Part shown: piece by piece, positions 55,148 through 64,000 of the stretch
How positions within the stretch are numbered: the first letter of the stretch is position 1
How the letters are laid out: every line of letters begins with the position of its first letter
Origin: Macrolepiota albuminosa
Lineage: Eukaryota > Basidiomycota > Agaricomycetes > Agaricales > Agaricaceae
Length of the DNA: 64,000 nt
Reading direction: 5' to 3'
NCBI GenBank assembly: GCA_027475525.1
Contig: JAMWFC010000092.1
Coordinates: 806,001-870,000, forward strand
Notes under the pieces: generated by a model
Database searches by the model: none
Seen by the model: only the letters and a program-made list of their open reading frames with translations
What the model was told of the DNA's origin: nothing
Translations under genes and position numbers: made by a program

Positions 55148-56873
55148 ATGTCGCGTACGCCAACGTATTCCCCGACGCCCCCGCAAACGAACGAGGTCGT
55201 GCCCCTCATGGCGTGGGAAGCCCGGGACGCGCGTTACCGGGCTCAACTTGACCGGGAGCGCGTGGCGGCGCTTGCCGAGCAATGTGAGTACTCCCGCGCC
55301 ACCCCTTTACCCCACTGACCTTTCCTTTTCAGAACAACGCAACATTCCGGCCCTGGAGGCGGGTCCCAGCCGACTCCCGGAATCTGTTCCCGGGGCGGGT
55401 CCCAGTCGTCCTGCGCCAACCTTCGCACGCATGACTGTTCGTCCTCCCCGTCCTAGATTGCCTGCCCCCCGCTTTCGTTGTTCTGGGATGGAGATAGGGA
55501 CCGTGTCGGAGGTCCCGGAGAGTCGATGTGTCGCGTGGGCAGACGCGATGCAGGATCTGTTTGTGGAGGCCCTGGAGAGGCTCCGGGGTCTGCCTACCCA
55601 TGCCTGGTGCATGAACAACGGACCGGTGAGTCGTTGCCCTACCTCTGATCTCTCTTGCTGACTCCGGTGTAGTGCTTGCACTGTGCTCGCCGAGGCGTAC
55701 TTTGCGAGTTCGAAGTCCTGGGCCCCTCGTCCCGCCGGGACACGGCCGTGTGTGAGGCTTGCCGCCTCAACCACGAACGTTGTTCCGTGTCGGCGCTGTG
55801 GAGGGCGCGCTGTGTCGCCCGGGAGCAGGGATGGCCGCTGGGGGAGGTTACCCGGAGGATGGGGGTAGAGGAGCGGGACTGGGTGGCGGAGCCTGTGGGG
55901 AAGGTGGTGGAGCCGGTAGGGGGGGTGCCCGCAGCGCCCGCGGAGGCGTCCAGCGGGGGGTCGGGGGGTCGGGGGGTCGTCCGGGTGGGGGGCCGGGGCC
56001 GGCCTGTGGTGCTGATCACGTGCCAGGCTCCTCGGTCCGGTACCCGGGGGGAGGGGGGGCGCCTGGACAAGGGGAAGCGGCGGGCGTCGCCCAGTCCCTC
56101 CCCGGGCCCCTCCAAGAGGGCGCGCCTGCCCATGCAGACCCCGTCCCTGGCCTCCCCAGCGCGCGTTTCCCCGGCGGTATTCTCCCCGCTGTCCGGGCGT
56201 CCCTTGAGCGCCGAGGTGAGGGAGCTGCAGGCGCGTTTGGAGCAGGCGGGCCGGGAGAGGGAGGAACACGAGGAGGCGGCGAGGGAGGAGGCAGCGCTCT
56301 GGCGGAGGTTGGAGGAGGATCGCGAGGCGGCCCTCCGGGAGTTGGGGGAGGCGAGGGTGGCACAGGGGGAGGCCGAGGCCCGGCTGGACGCCATGGGGGC
56401 CAGGCTGGGGCAGGGGGTTGGGCTCCCTGGGCAGGGATCCCCGGGGTTGGTCGAGGTTCTGCGCCGGGATGTGGTGATCGGGCGTATGGCCTCTCTTAGT
56501 GAGTGCTCCTTTTCTCGGGGTCGGGTCGGTACTGACATTCCCAGGTTGGGCTCGGGAGCATCGCCAGCTCCTGGACGGAGTGGCCGCGGCGCTCGCCTCC
56601 CTGCAAGAGGGGCTCCAATTGGAGGCGGGGAACCCCGGAGTGGAGCAGGGTCTGGATCTGTTGGGGAGGCTGGTGACCGCGCACCGCCGGAGGAACGTCC
56701 CGGCCCCAGGATCGTGGTTCGAGCGGGTTCTGGACGAGGGGGAGCCACTCCCGTCCTGGGACCAACTGGCCAAGGAGGTGTGGCAGGGACATGGTCCGGA
56801 GAGGGTGGGGGAAGAGTTCCGGGGCTGGCCGAGGGGAGGGGAGGGTGAGGGTAGTTCGGGGCCCCAGCTCTAG
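55148..56873 (+). CDS. Spliced antisense gene of gypsy family 1: Cys-cluster, coiled-coil protein (~527 aa)
   Basis: Four exons: 55148-55283, 55333-55625, 55673-56498, 56545-56873 (TAG), with 46-49 bp GT-AG introns. Start CAACCATGTCGCGTACG. Residues 144-180 form CX2CX6CX15CX2CX6C (CLHCARRGVLC ... CEACRLNHERC), the spacing of a Zn2Cys6 binuclear cluster but with a longer middle loop. A basic patch (GKRRASP, SKRARLP) could be a nuclear signal, and a Glu/Arg/Ala-rich coiled coil follows (LSAEVRELQARLEQ). The C-terminal exon has WAREHRQLLDGVAAALASLQ. It lies between the polypurine tract and the pol 3' end, convergent with pol. In this copy, exon 1 ends CAAT and exon 2 begins AA, giving a TAA across the junction; copy 1c has CAAC there. 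A regulator or DNA-binding role is inference. Confidence 0.65.
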
Positions 56874-57209
56874 GGGCCCCCGTTTTCTTGTTGCTGTCCC
56901 GTAGCTGTAGTATAGTGTACTATATATAGAAAATGTATATACTTGGCTGTCCCGGGTCAGTAGGAGTAAGGGGGCGAAAGAAACCGAAAGAAACCGGAAA
57001 GAACATCTTGCCCAGATGCCGGGACACTACTATGAAAAGGTACTAAAAAGGAGTAAGGTCTAGAAAGGGAAAGGTAGAAAGTATACATGGGAGTGCCGGG
57101 ACACTACTATGAAAAGGTACTAAAAAGGAGTAAGGTCTAGAAAGGGAAAGGTAGAAAGTATACATGGGAGTTGAATCCCTACTGGGCCCAGAGGCAGGGG
57201 TTACGCCCA
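56874..57209. other. Convergent 3' region between antisense gene and pol
   Basis: It contains the AT-rich word TATAGTGTACTATATATAG (about 56911), possible poly(A)-type signals for both strands, and a 77-bp duplication (57017-57170). The corresponding region of 1c is 38.95-39.18 kb. Confidence 0.4.
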
Positions 57210-60200
57210 CTACTGCCATCTGTGAGTCCTGCACCCGGGAAGGTCGTTTCCCGGGTGCCGTTGTTGGAAGTCCCGGAGTTTGTCGAGGGCACCTTCGAGG
57301 TTTCGGCGTGGTTCCCAAGTGTCGTCTTCCGGGCCGTATCCCTTCCACCGTACGAGGAAGTGGGGTCGTCCACGAATGTTCCGGGAGTCGAGGATGTCTT
57401 CAACTTCGTAGTGGTACTCGTCCTCGACCTCGACCGGGGGAGGGGGCTCGGGGCGCCGTTCGGGGAAAGGATCCGGGGGGTGTCGTTCCAGGAGGTGGAC
57501 GTGGAATACCAGGTGCAGACCTTTTAGTCCCGGGGGGAGCTCGATCTTGTAGGCGTGGGATGAGACCTTCTTCAATATTTTGAACAGGCCGAGACGCTTG
57601 TGATCGAGTTTTGGGGAGGGCCGGCGGGTGCGGAGGTGTCGTCGATCTAACCATACCTTTGTCCTGGGGGCCCAGTCGGGGGTGTCTTCCCGTTTCCGGT
57701 CGGCGTGTTTCACGTAGGCCCGGTTCGCAATGTCGATCTCTTCCCGGAGAAACTCGTGAAGGGATTGGAGATCCCGGGCGACCTCATGGGTGGCATGCAA
57801 CGGGATGTCCCGGAGCGAGAGTGTCAGTCGGGGGTGGTATCCCTTGTTGGCGAAGAAGGGGGATACCCCGGTGGCAGAGTGCGGCGTGTTGTTGTAGGTG
57901 AACTCGGCCAGGGGGAGCTCAGCGCGCCAGTCGTCCTGCAAGTAGTTGACGTACAGTCGGAGGTACTGCTCGAGAGACTGGTTGACCCTTTCGGTTTGGC
58001 CGTCGGTTTTGGGGTGGTAGGCGGTAGAGAGGTTAGTCTTTACTTCAAGTGCCTTACACAGGGAAGTCCAAAACTTGGACACGAAGAGAGGGCCACGGTC
58101 GGAGACGATGTCGTCCGGGAGTCCATGTTTGGCGAAGACGTGCTCAAGGAACAGTCGGGCGAAGTCCAGGGCGGTGTCCGTAGTGTGACAGGGTAGGAAG
58201 ATGCCCTGTTTGGTTAGCCTGCACACAACGACGAGAATGGCATCGAACCCTTCAGATTCCGGGAGTTCGACGATGTGGTCCAGGGATATGGAGGACCAGG
58301 GGCATCGTCCGACTGGCAGGGGTTTCAGGAGTCCGTATGGTTGGTGTCGGGGGACCTTGGCCCAGAGGCAGGGTTCACATGATCGAATGTAGCGGGTCAC
58401 GTCCTTCTTCAACCCTGGCCAAAAGTAAGTCCGAGAGATCAGCTGGAGGGTCTTACGTATCCCAGGGTGTCCCCGGAGCTTATGATCGTGGTGTTGATAG
58501 AGGACGTCGTAGCGGAGTTGGGCGTGATCCGGGATGTAGATGCGGCCGTCCCGGAGGAGGAGTTTTTTGTCGGGGGACAAGGAGAAGGCGGGGTCCGGGC
58601 GTGATCCGGGATGTAGATGCGGCCGTCCCGGAGGAGGAGTTTTTTGTCGGGGGACAAGGAGAAGGCGGGGTCCCGGTTGGTTCCGTCGGAAGAGTTTCGG
58701 GGGTCGTGATCGGTGAAGTACTTGTCTCGGGGAGCACGGCGGATCTGGTTCAGGGTTCCTTCGTCGTTTAAGATCAGTACGGCATTCAGATGTTCAGGAG
58801 GGATCACCACGCGATGATTGAACGCATTGCGTTCCGCCTCGAACGACTTCTTGGGATAGACATCCGGTCGACGGGTGAGGACGTTGGGTTTAGCTCCGAG
58901 TCGTCCCAGGCGGTACTGGATCGTGAAGTCGTATTCTGAGAGCACCTCGGACCATCGGGCCTGCTGTCGACTAAGCTGTTTGGTCGTGGTGAAGTACTGC
59001 AGGTTGTTGTGATCCGAGTAGACCTGAATCCGGTGGCCTGCTGTCGACTAAGCTGTTTGGTCGTGGTGAAGTACTGCAGGTTGTTGTGATCCGAGTAGAC
59101 CTGAATCCGGTGTCGGGCTCCCTCGAGGTAGGCTCGCCATTGCTTGAAGGCTTCGACGATGGCGAGGAGCTCCTTGTCGTAGATGTCGTAGTTGAGCTCG
59201 GCGTCGATCATGGACCGGGTGTAGAAGGTGACTGGCCGGGGCTCCCCTCCGTCAGGTTCCATCTGCGAGAGGATCCCGGCGATGGCGTAGTCGGAGGCGT
59301 CGCATTCCAGGATGATCGGGAGGGTCGGGTCATAGTGCCGGAGTACGGGGGCGGTCGTAAAAGCCTCCTTGAGCAGGTTAAAGACACTTTGGCACTTACG
59401 GTCCCAGTTCCAGGCGACGTCCTTGCGCGTGAGCCGGTTGAGGGGTTTTGTGATACCGAAGTAGTTATCTATGAACCTCCGGTAAAAGTTAGCGAAACTC
59501 AAGAAAGACTGTACTTCCTTGACGTTCCAGGGCTGTGGCCAGTTGACGATGGCCTCGACCTTGTGGGGGTCCATGCGAACGCCATTCGGGAATACGATGA
59601 TGCCAAGATACTCAACCTCTTCTGTATGGAATGAACACTTCTCGGGCTTGGCGTGGAGGTTGTGCTCCCGGAGGCATTCGAGAACTTGCCGGACATGCTT
59701 CTGGTGATCCTCCGGTGAGTCGGAATAAATGAGGATGTCGTCCAGATAGACGATCACGAAGACGTCGCTCATGTTGTGGAAGATGTCGTTCATGAAGTAT
59801 TGGAACGTGGCGGGGGAGTTAGTCATTCCAAAAGGCATTACAAGGTACTCAAACAGACCATACCGCGTGCGGAACGCGGTTTTCCACTCGTGTCCCGGGG
59901 CGATGCGGACGTTGTTGTAACCGGAGCGGAGGTCGATCTTTGTATAAACCTTGGCACTGCGGAGTCGATCGACCAGATCGCCAATGAGCGGGAGCGGGTA
60001 GCGGTTCTTCTTGGTGATCTTATTGAGTCCCCGGTAGTCGACACAGAGTCGGAGCGAGCCGTCCTTCTTCTTGGCGAATAGAACCGGGGCTCCGGCGGCG
60101 GAGGCGGAGGGTCAGATGAATCCCTTACCGAGCATTTTGTCAAGGTAGTCCTTGAGAGCCCAGAGTTCGACCTCCGACATGTTGTAGACCTTGCCGAAAG

Positions 60201-61841
60201 GGGGGGTGGCTCCTTCCTCGAGGTCAATGGTGTGATCATAGGGGCGGTGAGGGGGGATCTCCTTGGCGTCTCCTTCGGAGAATACGTCAGCGAACTCGTG
60301 ATACTCCGGGGGAACTACTTCTCGGAGGATTTGCTCCTCGGTTTTCTGTTCCGGGGGAATAGCGTCCCCTCGTAGGTGTTCTTCCGGGAGGGAGGGCGAG
60401 GTGTGTAGCTGAAACGTGGGAGTTCCATCCCTCATGAGGCGGGCGAAGGGGGCGGCCCCAATGATCCTAATGTCGAGGTGTGTAGCTGAAACGTGGGAGT
60501 TCCATCCCTCATGAGGCGGGCGAAGGGGGCGGCCCCAATGATCCTAATGTCGAGCGCGCTCGGGTCGATTGGGGTCGCGGAAGCATCGGCCGGGGCGGGT
60601 GTGGCGTGTGTCTGAGACCGGCAGTGGTAGTTCGGCCCTTTGTACTTGTTCCGAGGAATGTTTGGGGGTTGATCGGGGGCCTTGCGGTTTCGGACGGGCG
60701 GGGGTGGTGCATGCGTGGGGGGCGCGGCAGTCGTCCCGGGGGTGTCGGGCGTCGGGTCGCTTCCTAGAGCCCGGAGGTGCACGGCGGTCGAGGGGTGGTC
60801 TTCGGGCCCCGGGAAGGTCATGGTGAGCGTCCTCCAATCAATGTCGGGGTTCGTGTCGCGCAGCCAGGGTAGTCCCAGCACCATTGGGGTCGATTCGTGA
60901 AGTCGCGTGACCAGGAAGTCGGAAGTGAACTCGTAGTTGTTGTCCAGGGTCACGCGTCCCGAGTGAGACCTTTGGATGGGGCCGGAGGAGGAGGGGGTGC
61001 CGTCGAGGCGTTGCAGGCGGAGGGGCTGGTCGAGGGAGTTGTGGGGGAGGTCGAGGGCGTCGCTGATGAAAACCCCGGTGGCTCCGCTGTCGATAAGGGC
61101 CGATATCGGTCCTGGAGCGCCGTCCAGCCTGGCATTGACGACGAAGGATCGGGATGAATGAGACTGGAGTCCGGGGGGTGGTGGGGGCTCGTCCGGGGGG
61201 TCCTTCGGGGTTGGGTTCGAGGGGTGGGGGATGTCGAAGGGGAGTTGCTGGTCGTTGGGGGTTGGGTCCCGGGTCAGGTGAAGGGTGAGGTGCCGCCAAT
61301 CGATGCGGGGGTTAGTGTCCTGGAGCCACGGGAGCCCTAAGACCAGGGGTGCGGAAGGGTGAAGTTTGGTCACCAACATCCGGAGGGTGTAAGTCTGTCC
61401 GTTGGCGAAAGTGACGGGCATACACACGAAGTGAGTGATGTCCCCTGCCGTAGAGGCGTCTCCGTCGAAGAGGCAGAGCCGTACCGGGACCGGGAGTTGC
61501 TGGGCGGGTTCCGGGGCGAGGGTAGACCATGCTTCGTCAATGAAGTTGTCGGTGGCGCCGCTGTCGATGAGGGTGTTGAGGGGAGTTCCGGAGGGGGTGA
61601 GGCGGGTTTTGAGGAGGAGGGAGTGCGAAGAGTGGGAGGGTAGATAAGCCGTGAGGGTGTCCTGTATGAGTGTTGTAGAGCGAAGATGTGAGACCGGGGC
61701 GGAGAAGACGTCGGGGTCGATTCCGCAATTTAGGGCGTCTTCCGGGTCTAAATCGCCAGGTCGTTTTCCGAATACTCGTAGGTGGCGTCCTCCCCTTCGA
61801 AGGTCCAGGTGGCACGCCCCATGACCTGTCGTTTGGGGCAC
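57210..61841 (-). CDS. pol: Pol polyprotein, gypsy family 1 copy 1d
   Basis: The frame is open from 61841 to 57210 apart from three 77-bp duplications (60397, 58958, 58520) and one TGA (60112, GKGFI-stop-PSASAAG). It has two retropepsin domains ([10 protein letters not shown] at residue 91 and [10 protein letters not shown] at 249, each with VLGLPWL...DTNP..DWR). RT has [27 protein letters not shown] and [11 protein letters not shown]. RNase H has [15 protein letters not shown] and [10 protein letters not shown]. Integrase has the HHCC finger ([19 protein letters not shown]), [22 protein letters not shown] and [13 protein letters not shown]. The chromodomain [20 protein letters not shown]...WEPRRNL lies near the C-terminus. 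This is the standard chromovirus order. Confidence 0.9.
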
Positions 61842-61862
61842 TCGGAGATGAAATAATCTTTC

Positions 61863-63587
61863 TCACCACAGAGTATGCAGACACCCTCCCTTCTCCCATG
61901 ACCTGTCGTTTGGGGCACTCGGAGATGAAATGATCTTTCTCACCACAGAGTATGCAGACACCCTCCCTTCTCCGTCATTCCTGCACATCCGTCGGGACCT
62001 CGATCCAGGATCGTCCCTTCTTTTGAAGCCGGTTGGCTCGGAGGGCCTCCTCGTCCCGTTCGTCGTCGAAGTTGAGGTCTTCGGGGTCTTCCGGGGGTTC
62101 CTCGGGGCTTGGCACGTTGCCCAGGTCGTGGGCGGCCACGGCGGCGTTGAGTTGGGCCTGGGGGCAGGCGCCGCTGCCGGGGTTAGCATTGGACGGGCCG
62201 CGACTCACCGGGGGTCGGCCGCCAGGGAACGCGGGGGGACCGGGGTGCCGCTGCCGGGGTTAGCATTGGACGGGCCGCGACTCACCGGGGGTCGGCCGCC
62301 AGGGAACGCGGGGGGACCGGGGTTTCGACCTTGGGGGTTGGGGGTTTTGCCGGAGGGCCAAGGAGGTCCTTCTCTAGGGTTCCAGGGGGGTCGGGAATTC
62401 GAAAACTCGCTGCGGTCTTCCCAATAGCGTTGGTCGATCTGCATGACGAGGGCCTTGTACCCGTCGTAGGAGGGTTGTTTCGGGGCGAGTCAGAGGATGT
62501 CCTTGATACGTTGTGGGAGGGCGCGGCGGAGGGCGTACCGGAGGGCGCTGTAATTCCAACCTGTCTCGTAAGCTTCCTTTTCAAAACGTACGATGAAGGT
62601 AGTGAAACGTTCTTCAGAGCGCATCCGGAGGTTGAAGAGGTTGTCCTCGGCCTCGGCCACGGTGTCATATATCCCGAATTTCCCGGAGAACTCGTCGACA
62701 AAGGCTTGCCAGTGAGCGAGTGCCGGGTTGTTGGGGTCGAACTGGATGAGGGCCGTGTAGTGATCGAAGGCGATCCCCTGGAGGTACGACGCGGCAAAGG
62801 CCACCTGGGAGCTGTCAACCTGAAACGTGAGCGGCTTTGCCTGAAACGTATTGAGACACTGAGTGAGGAAGGTACGCCATTTTTGGGGGTCCCGGCCCGT
62901 GAAAGCGTCGGGCTTTTGAATGTCCAGTCGTCCTTCGCGGGCAAGGGCGTCGCGAGCGTCGTCCGGTCCGGCAGCGTTGTGGGGAGGGGCAGCATTGTAA
63001 TAGTAGTAGTAGTGATTACCCCCCCCTCCTTGAGGAGAAAAAGCACCGAGGGCGGGGCCCCACCCGCCGGGAGGTCCTCCTCCGGGTGGCTCACCTGGGG
63101 GTCCATGCCCGGGAGGCCCGTTGTCCCAAGGGGGTTCGTTCCTGCCAGGAGGGGGCCCGGGTCTCCACGCAGGGAGTGGCGGAGGTGGAGGGCCTGGGGG
63201 TCGTCCTCGAGGTTCAGCTGGGGGTGGCGGAGGCGGTGTCTCCACGCAGGGAGTGGCGGAGGTGGAGGGCCTGGGGGTCGTCCTCGAGGTTCAGCTGGGG
63301 GTGGCGGAGGCGGTCGGGAAGGGTTCGGCGGTGTTGGGTCGGGCGGAGGGGGGTTAGGTGCTGGGTTGGGTGCCGGGTTGCGCGGGGGACGGTCAACCTG
63401 GGAGGGTCGGGCTTGCATTGGGGGTCGCGGGGGGTTCCGTAGGTCGAAGTGGGGTGGTGGATCGCGGCGGAAGTTGCATTCCAGAGGGGCCGGGGCTGAG
63501 GGAGGGGGCGGTACCGGGACGTGCGCGGGGGCGGGACGCGGTTCGTTGTTGCCACGCGTGAGCTCGTCGATGTAGCACAGCGTGTCG
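61863..63587 (-). CDS. gag: Gag with zinc knuckle, copy 1d
   Basis: The capsid core is intact at 63245-62490 (DARDALAREGRLDIQKPD, WRTFLTQCLNTFQAK, GIYDTVAEAEDNLFNLRMRS). The linker LNFDDERDEEALRANRLQKK leads to a TGA (61975, before RRREGVCIL) and the CCHC knuckle CILCGEKDHFISEC (61915-61956, repeated by the duplication at 61818). Duplications at 62170 and 63161 shift the frame. Relative to 1a, about 1.2 kb encoding the N-terminal part and start codon is missing at 63587. Confidence 0.75.
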
Positions 63588-63601
63588 CGGCGTAAGGAGA
63601 G

Positions 63602-63614
63602 AGTCTTGATATTA
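63602..63614 (-). promoter_or_regulatory. Self-priming primer-binding site, copy 1d
   Basis: The same 13-mer as in copy 1a (element strand TAATATCAAGACT) touches the LTR end. Twelve of its bases recur in the 3' LTR at 54589-54600. Confidence 0.65.
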
Positions 63615-64000
63615 TGTCAGGTTCCGCTGAGTCGGGGGCTTTCCGGGAAAGCAACGCCCTTACGATGCGGACTTGACCTACGAATACTCGGGTGTCTGGA
63701 ACTCCGGGGCTAGGACTCCGGGGTTCAAGACGAGGACAGGGGTAATCCCGGGAGAGGGGACTAGAGTCCGGGAGTTTTGGGTTGGGGGTGGCTGAGAGTT
63801 AGAGGGGGTCGAGTCGTGAACCGGAGGTTCTAGGGGACTAGAGTCCGGGAGTTTTGGGTTGGGGGTGGCTGAGAGTTAGAGGGGGTCGAGTCGTGAACCG
63901 GAGGTTCTAAGATGAGACCAAGTTAGTAAATCAAGAGTCGCGAAGTGCGTACCAAAACTTAGAGCACGTGAATACTTAGGCGTTGATAGGACCCCATACA
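63615..64000 (-). repeat. 5' LTR of copy 1d (partial)
   Basis: It begins TGTCAGGTTCCG and follows the 1a LTR to about 63984 (CTTAGGCG), where it switches to TTGATAGGACCCCATACA, unlike any other copy. A 77-bp duplication starts at 63755. The switch could be an insertion or an assembly join at the window edge. Confidence 0.75.

Larger units (their letters stand above)
54284..64000 (-). mobile_element. Ty3/gypsy family 1, near-complete copy 1d with antisense gene
   Basis: On the minus strand from right to left this holds a 5' LTR (63615 to beyond 63984), primer-binding site (63602-63614), shortened gag, zinc knuckle, double protease, RT, RNase H, integrase, chromodomain, a plus-strand spliced gene (55148-56873), polypurine tract and 3' LTR (54284-55020). 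The outer LTR ends are incomplete: the left LTR lacks its first 55 or so bases and the right one changes to unrelated sequence at 63984. Nine of the twenty 77-bp duplications lie here. Confidence 0.85.

Noticed and set aside
55673..56498. Cys-cluster gene as a normal host Zn2Cys6 transcription factor
   Set aside because: It lies between polypurine tract and pol of an LTR element, recurs in 1c in the same position, and the loop between the two halves of the cluster is longer than usual.
55307..56773. Long minus-strand ORF opposite the antisense gene
   Set aside because: Arg/Pro/Ser-rich shadow. The plus strand has consistent splice junctions, a Cys cluster and a homologous copy in 1c, and the minus frame has none.
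62331..63575. Long plus-strand Gly/Arg/Val-rich ORF (and similar at 199-966)
   Set aside because: It is the antisense shadow of proline-rich gag on the minus strand. The same frame is open in both copies only because of GC-rich composition, and 77-bp duplications do not respect it.

Overview
The window reads as transposon-dense DNA of a filamentous basidiomycete, probably an Agaricomycete. The evidence is the short (about 46-70 bp) GT-AG introns of a CAAX-protease gene, chromodomain Ty3/gypsy elements, a DIRS-order (tyrosine-recombinase) retrotransposon and a LINE. All recognisable host sequence lies between about 42.2 and 44.9 kb: a decayed STE24 gene and a small predicted mitochondrial coiled-coil protein gene. 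No rRNA, tRNA, CRISPR or prokaryotic operon was seen.

I group the LTR elements into families. Family 1 is a self-priming (Tf1/sushi-like) chromovirus with LTRs TGTCA...TGACA, on the minus strand. Copy 1a is at 1-4236 (gag and 5' LTR, running off the left edge). Copy 1b is a solo LTR at 19500-20268. Copy 1c is old and split, at 24933-27415 plus 38859-39620. Copy 1d is nearly complete at 54284-64000. Between pol and the 3' LTR, family 1 carries an intron-containing gene on the opposite strand, encoding a Cys-cluster and coiled-coil protein. Family 2 is a chromodomain gypsy with LTRs TGTA...TACA and a long extra ORF (ORF3) downstream of integrase. Copy 2a is a 3' fragment (4237-6391), 2b a decayed minus-strand copy (6424-13751), 2c complete with target-site duplications (27416-38858) and 2d a 5' fragment (51345-53685). 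Family 3 has LTRs of about 200 bp (50843-51041 and 53796-54283). Family 4 is a solo LTR inside the 1a LTR (2660-3912).

From left to right: 1a with its nested family-4 LTR; 2a; 2b; a purine-rich stretch; an unrecognised ORF with 22-residue repeats; a DIRS element broken by the 1b solo LTR; non-coding AT-rich DNA; 1c with 2c inserted into its antisense gene; a copia gag remnant; MITE-like repeats; the host-gene island; non-coding DNA; a LINE broken by a family-3 LTR; 2d; the 5' end of a family-3 element; then 1d.

Two features affect every reading of this window. First, twenty tandem duplications with a period of exactly 77 bp occur in unrelated contexts, which points to uncollapsed 77-mer overlaps from assembly. 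They break otherwise open reading frames. Second, many of the remaining in-frame stops in the elements are TGA, often where a homologous copy or family pattern suggests arginine, as expected from CGA-to-TGA decay of methylated CpG.
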